NCBI RefSeq assembly: GCF_902706185.1
Contig: NZ_CACSJM010000003.1
Coordinates: 34,933-98,932 of the forward strand
Origin: Roseomonas sp. 18066
GTDB taxonomy: Bacteria > Pseudomonadota > Alphaproteobacteria > Acetobacterales > Acetobacteraceae
DNA: 64,000 nt
Reading direction: 5' to 3'
Shown here: positions 1 through 9,448 of the stretch, piece by piece
How the letters are laid out: every line of letters begins with the position of its first letter
How positions within the stretch are numbered: the stretch's first letter is position 1
Notes under the pieces: generated by a model
Told to the model about the DNA's origin: nothing
The model's database searches: none
The model's input: only the letters and a program-made list of their open reading frames with translations
Position numbers and translations under genes: made by a program

Positions 1-1
1 G

Positions 2-508
2 GCGCGGCTCGGCTGGTTGCCCTCGGGCGGCATGCTGACCATCGGCGCCGGGCACAGCGGCTGGGCGCTGCTGCGCGACATCGCGGCGCATCTGGTGCTG
101 CCGGCGGTGACGCTCAGCACCTTCTACCTCGCCGTCTATGCGCGGCTGGTGCGCAGCGCCATGCTGGAGCTGCACGGCGCCGACTTCATCCGCACCGCCC
201 GCGCCAAGGGCGCCGGCGAATGGCGCATCACCATCAACCACGCCTTCCGCAACGCGCTGCTGCCGATGGTCACCATGGCGGGCTACCAGGCCGCCTCGCT
301 GCTCAGCGGCGCGGTGCTGGTGGAGACCGTCTTCTCCTGGCCCGGCCTCGGCCGCCTGGCCTATGAGGCGATCCGCACGCGCGACCTGAACCTGCTGCTC
401 GGCATCCTTTTCTTCAGCTCGATCCTTGTCGTCATCGTCAACATCGCCATCGACCGGCTCTACGGCCTGGTCGATCCGCGCGTGGCGCCGGGCGCGAGCC
501 GGGCATGA
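2..508 (+). CDS. Peptide-type ABC transporter permease, DppB family (5' end cut off)
   Basis: C-terminal part of an inner-membrane permease of the dipeptide/oligopeptide/nickel (DppB) family. The frame is open from the left window edge, so the start codon lies outside. The visible 168 residues hold the EAA-type loop that contacts the ATPase (ADFIRTARAKGA) and the family's usual C-terminal block (VETVFSWPGLGRLAYEA, then a last membrane helix and LVDPR). The TGA stop overlaps the next start codon as ATGA, so the two permeases are translationally coupled. The matching binding protein and perhaps the ATPase genes of this cassette (A) must lie upstream. The substrate cannot be read from a permease of this family. 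Confidence 0.93.
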   Translation, partial: ARLGWLPSGGMLTIGAGHSGWALLRDIAAHLVLPAVTLSTFYLAVYARLVRSAMLELHGADFIRTARAKGAGEWRITINHAFRNALLPMVTMAGYQAASLLSGAVLVETVFSWPGLGRLAYEAIRTRDLNLLLGILFFSSILVVIVNIAIDRLYGLVDPRVAPGASRA

Positions 509-1350
509 GCGCGCGCCATCCCGGCCTGCTGCGCCGGCTGCTGATGCACCGCCAGGGCGCCCTCGGCCTGCTGCTGCTCATCGCCATCCTGCTGCTGGCA
601 GCAGCGGGCCCGCTGCTCTGGCCCGGCGACCCGTGGGAGATGGCGGCGCCGCCCATGCTCTGGCCCGGCGAGGACCCGGCCAATCCGCTCGGCTCCGACG
701 TGATGGGGCGCGACATGCTGACCGGGCTGGTCTCCGGCGCGCGGGTCTCGCTGATGGTCGGCCTGGTCAGCACGCTGATCGCGACGGTGCTCGGCACGCT
801 GGTCGGCGCGCTGGGCGGCTTCTATGGCGGGCGCATCGACGCGGCGCTGATGCGGCTGACGGAGCTGTTCCAGACGGTGCCGACCTTCGTGCTGGCGGTG
901 GTGCTGGTCGCGGTTTTCCGTCCTTCGGTCGCGACCGCGGTGCTGGCCATCGGCATCGTCTCCTGGCCGGCGACGGCGCGGCTGGTGCGGGCGCAGGTGC
1001 TGTCGCTGCGCGGCCGCGACTTCATCCTCGCGGCCGAGGCCTATGGCATTGGCACGCTGCGGCTGCTCTGGACGCAGATCCTGCCGAACGCCCTGCCGCC
1101 GGTCATCGCCATCTCCAGCCTGACCATCGCCCATGCGATCCAGACCGAGGCGGCGCTGGCCTTCCTGGGCCTCGGCGATCCGAATGTGATGAGCTGGGGC
1201 ACCATCATCGGCGGCGGCCGCGAGCAGCTGATCGAGGCCTGGTATGTCTGCGGCCTGCCCGGCATCGCGCTGATCGTCACAGTGCTGGCCTTCAACCTTC
1301 TGGGCGAAGGGCTGAACGACTGCCTCAACCCGCATCTGCGCAGCCGCTGA
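505..1350 (+). CDS. Peptide-type ABC transporter permease, DppC family
   Basis: Second permease subunit of cassette A, 281 residues. It shows the DppC layout: an N-terminal membrane helix (about residues 14-32), a periplasmic stretch carrying the family motif NPLGSDVMGRDMLTGLVSGAR, then five further helices with the EAA loop (ILAAEAYGIGTLRLLW) and a GLGDPNVMSWG block near the end. Start is the ATG in the ATGA overlap with the upstream permease. No ATPase gene follows: the next gene, 151 bases on, is a binding protein with its own ribosome site, so cassette A ends here and its ATPases are either upstream or borrowed from a neighbouring cassette. Confidence 0.94.
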   Translation: MSARHPGLLRRLLMHRQGALGLLLLIAILLLAAAGPLLWPGDPWEMAAPPMLWPGEDPANPLGSDVMGRDMLTGLVSGARVSLMVGLVSTLIATVLGTLVGALGGFYGGRIDAALMRLTELFQTVPTFVLAVVLVAVFRPSVATAVLAIGIVSWPATARLVRAQVLSLRGRDFILAAEAYGIGTLRLLWTQILPNALPPVIAISSLTIAHAIQTEAALAFLGLGDPNVMSWGTIIGGGREQLIEAWYVCGLPGIALIVTVLAFNLLGEGLNDCLNPHLRSR

Positions 1351-1501
1351 TCGGCGGCACAATAACACTTCTGATGTTAGTGCAGAAATGTGCATTCCAC
1401 TTATAGCGCTTAATGAAATCGTGCATTATGGTCGCCTGCGCCGCTGCCCTCCCCCTCTGGCGGGCAGCGGCGACCGGACGGACCTCGCCAGGAGAACCAC
1501 C
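1351..1501 (+). promoter_or_regulatory. AT-richer leader and likely promoter region of ABC cassette B
   Basis: This 151-base gap between cassettes A and B is clearly richer in A and T than its surroundings. It holds a dyad TAACA-N7-TGTTA (1363-1379), a CACTTATA stretch (1398-1405) that recurs in the gap before the cassette D binding protein (30703-30710), and GCATTATGG about 70 bases before the start, whose reverse complement CCATAATGC also occurs before cassette D. No clear -35/-10 pair can be assigned by eye. Confidence 0.35.
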
Positions 1502-3118
1502 ATGCCCATCGACCGCCGCGCGCTGCTCCAGCTGCTCTCCGGCTCCGCCGGCATGCTGGCCGCGCCCGCCTTCGCCCAGGGCGCCGCGCAGCGTCGCGCG
1601 GGTGGCGAGCTGACCTTCCTGATCAGCTCGCTCGACAGCGGCTGGGGCCTGAACGAGAAGGTCGACACCTATACCGGCATCGTCTGGGGCCAGATCGCCG
1701 ACAAGCTCGTGCATGTCGACGAGAAAGGCGATGCCACCCCCTGGATCGCCGAGCGCTGGGAAGAGAATGCCAGCCAGACGGAATTCATCCTGCATCTGCG
1801 CGACGGCGTGACCTTCTCCGACGGATCGCCGCTGAACGCCCAGGCGGTGGCCGCGAATATCGAGCTCTGGGCGCGCGGCGACACCAGCCGCGGCGTCGGC
1901 CGCCTCGGGCTGTTCCCTTCCACCACCTACAAGGGCGTCGAGGCACTGGACGACCGCCGGGTGAAGGTCAGCTTCACCGGGCCGACGCTCAGCTTCATCC
2001 CGACGCTGGGCTACCACAAGACGCTGCTGCGCTCGGTGGCCAGCCTGAACCTGAAGGCCGAGGAGCTCGGCAATCTCGACAAGCAGCTCGGCAGCGGCCC
2101 CTTCGTCGTCGAATCCTGGCTGGAGGGCGACAATGTCGTGCTGCGCCGCCGCCAGGACTATCGCTGGGGCCCGCAGGCCATCGCCCATTCCGGCCCGGCC
2201 AGCCTGGAGCGCATCACCTTCAAGGTGGTCAAGGACGCCGCCATCCGCGCCGCCGCGCTGCAATCCGGCCAGGCCGAGATCGCGCTGAACATCGCGCCGC
2301 ATGAGCTGCGGCCGCTGAAGGCGCGCGGCATCCGCGTGGTGGCGCCGGATAGCCTCGGTTTCGTCAGCGGCTTCAGCGTCAACACCTGCGCCCCGCATTT
2401 CGACGATGTCCGCGTCCGCCAGGCGCTGCAGCACGCGATCGACCGGCAGGAGATCCTCGACACCGTCTTCACCGAGGATTGGAAGCCGGTCACCACCCTG
2501 CTGCAGCCGAATGTGCCGGAGGCCGCCGATCTCAGCGCGCTGCTGGCCTATGATCCGGCGAAGTCGAACCGGCTGCTGGACGAGGCCGGCTGGCAGCGCG
2601 GCGCCGACGGCATTCGTGCCAAGGGCGCCGACAAGCTGCGCTTCAACCTCTTCGCCAGCCCCTGGGTCAATACCTCGAAGCAGGTCGACGAGGTCATCGT
2701 GCAGCAGCTGCAGAAGGTCGGCATCGCCGCGCGGCTGCAGGTGGTCGACATCGCCACCTTCAACGCCAGGGTGCGCAACAATGACAGCGTGCCGCTGCGC
2801 GAGGTCAGCCGCAGCTTCCTCGATGCCGGCGTGGTCGGCAATGTGCTGACCGATGCCGACAAGGGCGACAACTGGTTCAAGCTGGGCCAGAGCAACGAGA
2901 CGCTGAACCGGCTGGCCCGCGACATCGCCCATGCCGTCGACCGCAGGGCCCGCGCTGAGACCTTGAAGGAAGCGCAGCGCTATGTGCTGGAGCAGGGGCT
3001 GTTCATCCCGACCGCGCAGCTGAACCAGCGCCTCTACGTCCAGGCCGCCAAGGTGAAGGGCGAGGCCTATAGCGGCGCCGGCTACGCGCTCTACTACGGC
3101 GCCTGGCTCGAGGGCTGA
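1502..3118 (+). CDS. Periplasmic solute-binding protein, family 5 (peptide/nickel type)
   Basis: Binding protein that opens cassette B, 538 residues, normal for the family. Residues 1-25 form an export signal with a twin arginine (DRRALLQLL) and a cleavage-like AFA-Q. The mature part has the family-5 hallmarks: a WIAERWEENA block, LRDGVTFSDGSPLNAQAV, and VRQALQHAIDRQEI. The start at 1502 is preceded by AGGAG at a good distance; longer readings from 1388 lack such a site and would put the signal peptide internally. The ligand is unknown; the linked monooxygenase at the end of the operon makes an organosulfur or N-substituted compound a reasonable guess (inference). Confidence 0.93.
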   Translation: MPIDRRALLQLLSGSAGMLAAPAFAQGAAQRRAGGELTFLISSLDSGWGLNEKVDTYTGIVWGQIADKLVHVDEKGDATPWIAERWEENASQTEFILHLRDGVTFSDGSPLNAQAVAANIELWARGDTSRGVGRLGLFPSTTYKGVEALDDRRVKVSFTGPTLSFIPTLGYHKTLLRSVASLNLKAEELGNLDKQLGSGPFVVESWLEGDNVVLRRRQDYRWGPQAIAHSGPASLERITFKVVKDAAIRAAALQSGQAEIALNIAPHELRPLKARGIRVVAPDSLGFVSGFSVNTCAPHFDDVRVRQALQHAIDRQEILDTVFTEDWKPVTTLLQPNVPEAADLSALLAYDPAKSNRLLDEAGWQRGADGIRAKGADKLRFNLFASPWVNTSKQVDEVIVQQLQKVGIAARLQVVDIATFNARVRNNDSVPLREVSRSFLDAGVVGNVLTDADKGDNWFKLGQSNETLNRLARDIAHAVDRRARAETLKEAQRYVLEQGLFIPTAQLNQRLYVQAAKVKGEAYSGAGYALYYGAWLEG

Positions 3119-3131
3119 AGGCCGCCGCGCC

Positions 3132-4115
3132 GTGACCCGCAACACCTCCCTCTCGCAGGCGGCGCGGCGCATCGGCCAGGCGCTGGTCGTCATCCTGCTG
3201 GCCTACAGCTTCACCTTCCTGATCATCTCGGTGCTGCCGGGCGATCCGATCAGCAACATGCTGCTCGATCCGGAGAACGGCTTCACCGAGGAGGAGATCG
3301 CGCCGATCATCGCCCATTACGGGCTGGACCGCCCGGTGCTCGAGCAATGGTGGATGGCGATCTCGCGTTTCGCGCTCGGCGATCTCGGCATCTCGCTGCG
3401 CTCCAACCGCCCGGTCTCCAGCATGCTGCTGGAGGCGCTGCCCTCCACCCTGCTGCTGGCGGGGTCGGCCATGCTGGTGGCGCTGCTGCTGGCGCTGCTG
3501 ATCGCCTATGCCTCGCAGAACCTGCCACGGCGCTGGGGTCAGGGCGTGGCGCGGGTGCTGCCGGCGCTGTCGCTCTCGGTGCCCAGCTTCGTCATCGGCC
3601 TGGTGCTGATCCAGGTCTTCGCCTTCCAGCTCGGCCTGTTCCGCATCACCCAGCCGAACAGCCTGGCCGCGACCTTCTTCGCGGCGCTGGCGCTCGGCAT
3701 CCCGGTCTCGGCGCAGATCGCCGAGGTGCTGATCGCCAATCTCGACCACGAGGCCGGCCAGGAATATTTCGCTGTCGCCCAGGCGCGCGGGCTGCGCCGC
3801 TCGCAGCTTTTCCTGCGGCACCAGCTGCGGCCTTCCGCGCTGCCGGTGGTGACGATGATCGCGCTGAGCATCGGCGAGCTGCTGGGCGGCTCGCTGATCA
3901 CCGAGACCATCTTCGGCCGCAAGGGCGTCGGCTCCCTGGTGCAGAGCGCCGTGGTGACGCAGGATTTCCCCGTGCTGCAATCAGTGGTCTCGCTCGCCGC
4001 CGTGGTCTTCGTCCTGGTCAATCTGCTGGCCGACCTGCTCTACCCGCTGCTCGACCCGCGGCTGCGCCGGCGCGACACGGCAGCCCGCGACGACACGGCG
4101 GAGCGGCTGGCATGA
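3132..4115 (+). CDS. Peptide-type ABC transporter permease, DppB family
   Basis: First permease of cassette B, 327 residues, GTG start 13 bases after the binding-protein stop. N-terminal helix (AYSFTFLIISVLPGDPISNML) followed by the periplasmic domain typical of DppB (IAHYGLDRPVLEQWWMAI), then five membrane helices. The EAA loop is FAVAQARGLRRSQLF, and the C-terminus has TETIFGRKGVGSLVQSAV and LLYPLLDPRLRRR, as expected. The stop codon overlaps the next ATG (ATGA). It pairs with the following DppC-type subunit to form the channel; sequence alone gives no substrate. Confidence 0.95.
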   Translation: MTRNTSLSQAARRIGQALVVILLAYSFTFLIISVLPGDPISNMLLDPENGFTEEEIAPIIAHYGLDRPVLEQWWMAISRFALGDLGISLRSNRPVSSMLLEALPSTLLLAGSAMLVALLLALLIAYASQNLPRRWGQGVARVLPALSLSVPSFVIGLVLIQVFAFQLGLFRITQPNSLAATFFAALALGIPVSAQIAEVLIANLDHEAGQEYFAVAQARGLRRSQLFLRHQLRPSALPVVTMIALSIGELLGGSLITETIFGRKGVGSLVQSAVVTQDFPVLQSVVSLAAVVFVLVNLLADLLYPLLDPRLRRRDTAARDDTAERLA

Positions 4116-4945
4116 GCGCCACGACGCTGTCTCCGCCGCGCCCGCTCGCCTGGATCGGCGCGCAGCCGCTCGCCGTGCTGCTGGCCTTCGCCGTGTTGGC
4201 CCTCGTCGTCTCCTGGTCGGCGGCGCCGTCGCTGTTCAGCAGCCACGACCCCTTCCTCGGCCTCACCGCGCAGAAGCTGCTGCCACCCTCAGCGACAAAC
4301 TGGTTCGGCACCGATCACCTGGGGCGCGACCTTTATGCCCGCGTGGTGCAGGGCACCTGGTCTTCGGTGACCAGCGCGCTGATCGCGACGCTGATCGGGC
4401 TGGCCATCGGCGGGCTGCTGGGCCTTGCCAGCGGCTTCCTCGGCGGCTGGGTCGACACCGTGATCGGCCGGCTGATCGACATGCTGCTGGCCATCCCGAA
4501 TTTTCTGCTCGCCGTCGTCATCGTCAGCGCCTTCGGCTTCCAGACCATCAATGTCGCCGTCGCGACCGGCGTCGCCTCCGTCGCCGTCTTCGCGCGGCTG
4601 ATGCGCTCGGAGGTGATGAAGACCTCCACCGCCGTCTTCGTCGAGGCCTCGGTGCTGGTCGGCGGCCGCGCCGCGCATGTGCTGCTGCGCCATGTGCTGC
4701 CCAACGCCTATCGCTCCGTCGTCGCGCTGGCGGTGCTGCAATTCGGCACCTCGATCCTGACCATCGCCGGCCTCGCCTTCCTCGGCTATGGCGACCCGCC
4801 GCCGGCGGCCGATTGGGGGCTGCTCGTCGCCAATGGCAAGGACTATCCCAGCTCGCCCTGGCTGGTCTTCGCCCCCGCCACGGTCATCGTCGTCACGGTG
4901 CTGGCCATCAACCGCATCAGCCGCTGGATCCGCCACGCGGCCTGA
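4112..4945 (+). CDS. Peptide-type ABC transporter permease, DppC family
   Basis: Second permease of cassette B, 277 residues. The start at 4112 lies in an ATGA overlap with the preceding gene; longer upstream readings run through that gene and are not real. The family motif FGTDHLGRDLYARVVQGTW is present near residue 65, followed by five membrane helices, the EAA loop (FVEASVLVGGRAAHVLLRHVLPNA) and the FLGYGDPPPAADWGLL block near the C-terminus. It should sit in the inner membrane as heterodimer partner of the gene at 3132. Confidence 0.95.
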   Translation: MSATTLSPPRPLAWIGAQPLAVLLAFAVLALVVSWSAAPSLFSSHDPFLGLTAQKLLPPSATNWFGTDHLGRDLYARVVQGTWSSVTSALIATLIGLAIGGLLGLASGFLGGWVDTVIGRLIDMLLAIPNFLLAVVIVSAFGFQTINVAVATGVASVAVFARLMRSEVMKTSTAVFVEASVLVGGRAAHVLLRHVLPNAYRSVVALAVLQFGTSILTIAGLAFLGYGDPPPAADWGLLVANGKDYPSSPWLVFAPATVIVVTVLAINRISRWIRHAA

Positions 4946-4961
4946 TGCCTGGGACGCCCCG

Positions 4962-6602
4962 ATGAACGCTGTCTCCCCGCCGGCCGATCTGCTCGCCATC
5001 CGCGGCCTGTCCATCGCCTATGGCAACAAGCCCGCCGTGCACGACGTCGATCTCACGCTGCACGCCGGCCGCAGCCTGGCGCTGATCGGCGAATCGGGCT
5101 CCGGCAAGTCGACCATCGCCCGCGCGCTCTGCGGCCTGCTGCCCGCCAGCGGCACGGCGCGCGGCCGCATCCTGTTCCAGGGCCAGGACCTGCTGGCGCT
5201 GCCCGAGGCACGGCTGCGCGCCCTGCGTGGCCGCGCCATCGGCTTCGTGCCGCAGGACCCGCAGAACGCGCTGAACCCGGTGCGCAGCATCGGCGCCCAG
5301 GCGCAGGAGGCGGCGCGGCTGCTCGACCTGCCCGATGTCGCGGCGCGGCGCGCGCGCATCCTGCAGACCTTCGCCCGCATCGGCCTGGCCGATCCGGCGC
5401 GACTCTACGACGCCTATCCGCACCAGCTTTCCGGCGGCATGCTGCAGCGGGTTCTGATCGGCCTGGCCATCCTGCCAGGCCCAGCCTTGATCGTCGCCGA
5501 CGAGCCGACCTCGGCGCTCGACGTCACCATCCAGAAACGCATCCTCGACCTGCTCGGCGCGCTGCAGGCGGAGCTCGGCATCAGCCTGCTGCTGATCACC
5601 CATGACCTGGCCATCGCCGCCGAGCGCGCGCATGACGTGGTGGTGCTGAAGGACGGGCAGGTGCAGGAGCGGGGCACCGCGGACCAGGTCTTCCGCCAGC
5701 CCCGCTCGGCCTATGCGCGGCGGCTGCAGGCGGATGTGCCGGCGCTGAATCCGGAGCGGTTCCGCGCTGCGACAGCGCGACAGCCCGGCGCCGGCGAGGC
5801 GATCCATGTCGACGGCGTCTCGAAGACTTTCCAGGCGGAGGGCCGCAGCGTCCGCGCGGTGCAGGATGTCTCCTTCGGCGTGCCGGCCGGCACGACGCAT
5901 GCGCTGGTCGGCGAATCGGGCTCCGGCAAGACCACGCTGGTGCGGCTGCTGCTCGGGCTGGAACGGCCGGATCGCGGCCATATCGCCGTCGCCGGCACGC
6001 CGGTCGCGACCGATGCGCCCGACCGGCTGCGCGGCCTGCGGCGCGAGCTGCAGCTGGTCTATCAGAACCCCTTCACCTCGCTCGATCCCACCTGGAGCGT
6101 CGGCGGCATCATCGCCGAGCCTTTGCAGCGCTACGATGTCGGCCATCGCGGCGACCGCCAGGCGCAGGTCATCGAGGCCCTGCGCGCCGTCGACCTGCCC
6201 GAGCAGGTGCTGCGCCGCCGCCCCGGCGCGCTGTCCGGCGGCCAGCGCCAGCGCGTCGCCATCGCCCGCGCGCTGATCCTGCGGCCGAAGGTGCTGGTGC
6301 TGGACGAGCCGACCTCAGCGCTCGACGTCACCGTGCAGGCCGGCATCGTCGAGGTGCTGTTCCGCCTGCAGGCGCAGCTCGGCCTGACCTATCTCTTCGT
6401 CTCGCACGACCTGGCGCTGATCCGCCAGCTGGCCGACAGCGTCACCGTGCTGCGCCACGGCCAAGTGGTCGAGCAGGGCCCGGTCGCGCAGATTTTCAGC
6501 CGGCCGCGCGAGGCCTATACCCGGCTGCTGCTCGATTCCATTCCGCGCCCCGCCGCGGCATCCCGCGAATCCTTCCTGGTTGATCAGGAGACAGAGAACT
6601 GA
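4962..6602 (+). CDS. Fused double ATPase of a peptide-type ABC transporter (DppD-DppF fusion)
   Basis: A 546-residue protein carrying two complete ABC ATPase domains in one chain, replacing the separate DppD and DppF subunits. Domain 1 has Walker A GESGSGKST (residues 43-51), signature LSGGMLQR and Walker B LIVADEPTSALD. Domain 2 has Walker A GESGSGKTT (317-325), signature LSGGQRQR and Walker B VLVLDEPTSALD. Both have the switch His in THD/SHD. Start at 4962, 17 bases after the permease stop. Such fusions are common in alphaproteobacterial cassettes; cassette D in this window has the same form, while cassette C keeps two separate genes. Confidence 0.95.
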   Translation: MNAVSPPADLLAIRGLSIAYGNKPAVHDVDLTLHAGRSLALIGESGSGKSTIARALCGLLPASGTARGRILFQGQDLLALPEARLRALRGRAIGFVPQDPQNALNPVRSIGAQAQEAARLLDLPDVAARRARILQTFARIGLADPARLYDAYPHQLSGGMLQRVLIGLAILPGPALIVADEPTSALDVTIQKRILDLLGALQAELGISLLLITHDLAIAAERAHDVVVLKDGQVQERGTADQVFRQPRSAYARRLQADVPALNPERFRAATARQPGAGEAIHVDGVSKTFQAEGRSVRAVQDVSFGVPAGTTHALVGESGSGKTTLVRLLLGLERPDRGHIAVAGTPVATDAPDRLRGLRRELQLVYQNPFTSLDPTWSVGGIIAEPLQRYDVGHRGDRQAQVIEALRAVDLPEQVLRRRPGALSGGQRQRVAIARALILRPKVLVLDEPTSALDVTVQAGIVEVLFRLQAQLGLTYLFVSHDLALIRQLADSVTVLRHGQVVEQGPVAQIFSRPREAYTRLLLDSIPRPAAASRESFLVDQETEN

Positions 6603-7906
6603 TGTCCCGCCGTCAAGACCGCATGATCCTGGTCGCCTTCGCTGACCCGAACGCGCTGTACCAGAGCAATCCGGAGCGCCAGCGCGACCCGCGGCGGCTG
6701 GGCCTGGCCAATTTCATCGCCCATGCCAAGCTCGCCGAAAGCGCCGGCTTCGACGCCATCTTCAAGCCGGACTTTCTCGGCTTCGACATCTCCAAGGGCA
6801 GCGTGCGGCCACGCCCCGGCTTCGAGCCGCTGACGTTGCTCAGCGCGCTGTCGCAGCACACCAGCCGGCTCGGGCTGATCATCACCGAATCGACCTCCTT
6901 CAACGAGCCCTACAACGTCGCGCGCTACTTCACCTCGCTCGACAATATCAGCGACGGCCGCGCCAGCTGGAATGTCGTGACCTCCTATTACGGCGAGGGC
7001 AATTTCGGCGACGGCACGCTGCTGCCGCTGGCCGAGCGCTACCGCAAGGCCGAGGAGTTCATGCAGGTCGCCTATCGCTTGTGGGATGGCTGGCTGCCGG
7101 GGTCGGTCAGCTATGGCGCGCAGGGCCCGCTCTTCGATGCGAAGCAGATCCGCGACACCAACTTCGCCGGCGAGTTCTTCAAGGTGAAGGAGCCGCTGGA
7201 CATTCCCCCGGGGCCGCAGGGGCGGCCGGTGATCGTCCAGGCCGGCGCCTCCGACGAAGGGCTGGACTTCGCCGCCCGCCATGCCGAGATCGTCTTCGCC
7301 GCCGCCCCCGACCATGAGACCGGCGCCGATTTCTATGCCGAGCTCAAGCGTCGCACCGTCGCCGCCGGACGCCCCGCCGCGCAGCTGAAGATCCTGCCTG
7401 GGCTGAACATCTTCGTCGCCGACAGCCAGGCCGAGGCCGAGGATCTCTACCAGGCGCAGTTCACCGACCGCGCGCTGCTCGCCTATCGCGACAAGCTGGT
7501 GCGCGAGGCGCCGCTGTTCCGCATCGACACGCTGGAGCTCGACGAGCGCATCCCGGCCGAGGCCATCCCCGGGGAAGCCGCGCTGCGCCAGGTGGAGCGT
7601 CGCCGCAGCCGCGGCCTACTGCTGCGCAAATATCTCAGCCGCCCGGACCAGACGCTGCGCCGCTTCCTCTCCGATGTCTTCGAATTCGGCCATCTGACGC
7701 TGATCGGCACGCCCTCGCACATCGCCGGCGAGATGGCCGCCTGGTTCGAGGCGCGCGCGGCCGATGGCTTCGTGCTGAAGGGTGGCAATTCCTTCCCCCG
7801 CGTCGCGCAGGAGATCCTGCCGATCCTGCGCGAGAAAGACGTGCTGCGGCCGCCGGCTGCCGGTCTCACCTTCCGCGAGGCGCTGTTCGACGACGCAGCC
7901 GCGTGA
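6602..7906 (+). CDS. FMN-dependent luciferase-like monooxygenase, NtaA/SnaA/DszA family
   Basis: Flavin-dependent two-component monooxygenase subunit, 434 residues, a usual length for the NtaA/SnaA/DszA branch of the bacterial luciferase-like superfamily. Visible family blocks: RPGFEPLTLLSALSQHT, NISDGRASWNVVTS, a long RKAEEFMQVAYRLWDGW stretch, and PVIVQAGASDEGLDFAARHAE. Members use reduced FMN from a separate reductase to oxidise N- or S-substituted compounds, cleaving C-N or C-S bonds. Its start shares a base with the ATPase stop (TGATG), so the enzyme is made with transporter B, and the imported compound is the likely substrate (inference). No flavin reductase gene is in the window. Confidence 0.93.
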   Translation: MSRRQDRMILVAFADPNALYQSNPERQRDPRRLGLANFIAHAKLAESAGFDAIFKPDFLGFDISKGSVRPRPGFEPLTLLSALSQHTSRLGLIITESTSFNEPYNVARYFTSLDNISDGRASWNVVTSYYGEGNFGDGTLLPLAERYRKAEEFMQVAYRLWDGWLPGSVSYGAQGPLFDAKQIRDTNFAGEFFKVKEPLDIPPGPQGRPVIVQAGASDEGLDFAARHAEIVFAAAPDHETGADFYAELKRRTVAAGRPAAQLKILPGLNIFVADSQAEAEDLYQAQFTDRALLAYRDKLVREAPLFRIDTLELDERIPAEAIPGEAALRQVERRRSRGLLLRKYLSRPDQTLRRFLSDVFEFGHLTLIGTPSHIAGEMAAWFEARAADGFVLKGGNSFPRVAQEILPILREKDVLRPPAAGLTFREALFDDAAA

Positions 7907-7947
7907 AGATTGCGCGCAGGTGGTAGGCTGCCCGGCGGGCGCGGCCT

Positions 7948-9435
7948 ATGATCGGCGGCATGAGCCGAGACCCTGCCGCCCTGCCCTGCGCCTCCGCCGA
8001 GGCCGCCGTCGACCGGCTGGAGGCCCTCTATGAGGCCGCTATCGCCGCCGAGCGCGCCGCGCTGGACCGTTTCATCGACCAGCGCATCCCGCCCACGCCC
8101 GAGGAACGGGCGCGCTTCCGCTATCCCGGGCTGTGGCTGCGCTGGGCGCCGGAAGGGCCGCCGCCGCAGACCCGCCGGGCCTGGGCCAAGCTGCAGGTTT
8201 CCGGCGACTATGCGACCACCATCACCCAGCCCGCCGCCTTCCGCGCCTATCTGCTCGAGCAGTTGCGCCCGCTGGTGGAGGAATACGGCGCGACGCTCGA
8301 GGTCGGGCCGAGCGACCAGGAGATCCCCTACCCCTATGTGCTCGAGGGCGGTGACGAGCTGGCGCGCGGCGGCGTCTCGGCGGCGGAGCTTGCGCGGCAT
8401 TTTCCGGTGCCGATGCTCTCGGCGGTGGGCGACGAGGTGGCCGACGGGCTATGGCGGTTCCGCGACGGCGCGCCACGGCCCATGGCGCTGTTCGACGCGG
8501 CACGGGTGGACTACTCGCTGCGCCGGCTGCAGCACTACACCGGCACCGACTGGCGCAGCGTGCAGCCCTGGATCCTGCTGACCAACTACCAGCGCTATAT
8601 CGGCCAGTTCGTCGACTGGGCCTTGGTCGAATTGAAGCGACCCGGCACCGACTATACCCGGCTGGTGCTGCCCGGCGGCGCCAGCATCACCCACGAGCAT
8701 GACGCGGCGACCGCCGCCACGCTGGTCGCCGAGGCGCCGTGGCAGCGCTTCCAGATGCCGGCCTATCACCTGCTGCGCGGCGAGGGCCGCGACGGATTGA
8801 CCATCGTCAATATCGGCGTCGGCCCGTCGAATGCCAAGACGATCAGCGACCATCTGGCGGTGACGCGGCCGCATTGCTGGCTGATGATCGGCCATTGCGG
8901 CGGGCTGCGGCAGAGCCAGGAGATCGGCGACTACGTGCTGGCGCATGGCTATCTGCGCCGCGACCGCATCCTCGACGACCTGCTGCCGCCGGAAATCCCG
9001 GTGCCGGCCCTGGCCGAGGTGCAGGTGGCACTTCAGCAGGCCGCGGCCGAGGTCACCGGCGAGGCGGGCGAGGCGCTGAAGCGGCGCCTGCGCACCGGCA
9101 CGGTCGTTTCCTACGACGATCGCAACTGGGAGCTGCGCTGGTCGCAGGAGCGGTTGCGCATCAACCTCTCCCGCGCCATCGCCGTGGACATGGAAAGCGG
9201 CACGCTCGCCGCGCAGGGCTATCGGCTGCGGGTGCCCTACGGCACGCTGCTTTGCGTTTCCGACAAGCCGCTGCACGGCGAGATCAAGCTGCCGGGTGCT
9301 GCCACCGCATTCTATCAGCGCGCGGTCAGCGAGCACCTGGCGATCGGCATCGCCACCTTCGGCATCCTGCGGCAGCAACTGACGGCGCTGCATTCCCGCA
9401 AGCTGCGCGCTTTCGACGAGCCGCCGTTCCGCTGA
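7948..9435 (+). CDS. amn: AMP nucleosidase
   Basis: Hydrolyses AMP to adenine and ribose 5-phosphate; cytosolic. Length 495 residues, close to the enterobacterial enzyme. The N-terminal half (about 1-190) is the Amn-specific domain with YPGLWLRW and the TDWRSVQPWILLTNYQ stretch; the C-terminal half is a nucleoside-phosphorylase fold with VNIGVGPSNAKTISDHLAV, MIGHCGGLR and AVDMESGTLAAQGYRLR, the last holding the Glu expected in the catalytic site. ATG at 7948 or 7960 are both possible and neither has a strong ribosome site. It starts 42 bases after the monooxygenase gene, so it may be cotranscribed, although no functional link is obvious. Confidence 0.92.
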   Translation: MIGGMSRDPAALPCASAEAAVDRLEALYEAAIAAERAALDRFIDQRIPPTPEERARFRYPGLWLRWAPEGPPPQTRRAWAKLQVSGDYATTITQPAAFRAYLLEQLRPLVEEYGATLEVGPSDQEIPYPYVLEGGDELARGGVSAAELARHFPVPMLSAVGDEVADGLWRFRDGAPRPMALFDAARVDYSLRRLQHYTGTDWRSVQPWILLTNYQRYIGQFVDWALVELKRPGTDYTRLVLPGGASITHEHDAATAATLVAEAPWQRFQMPAYHLLRGEGRDGLTIVNIGVGPSNAKTISDHLAVTRPHCWLMIGHCGGLRQSQEIGDYVLAHGYLRRDRILDDLLPPEIPVPALAEVQVALQQAAAEVTGEAGEALKRRLRTGTVVSYDDRNWELRWSQERLRINLSRAIAVDMESGTLAAQGYRLRVPYGTLLCVSDKPLHGEIKLPGAATAFYQRAVSEHLAIGIATFGILRQQLTALHSRKLRAFDEPPFR

Positions 9436-9448
9436 GCGCGGATCAGCG
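9430..9448. terminator. Short hairpin formed by the stop codons of two convergent genes
   Basis: CGCTGA, seven bases, then TCAGCG. The arms contain the TGA stop of amn and the TGA stop (reverse strand) of the manganese catalase gene. No T-run follows, so it is at best a weak bidirectional terminator. Confidence 0.3.
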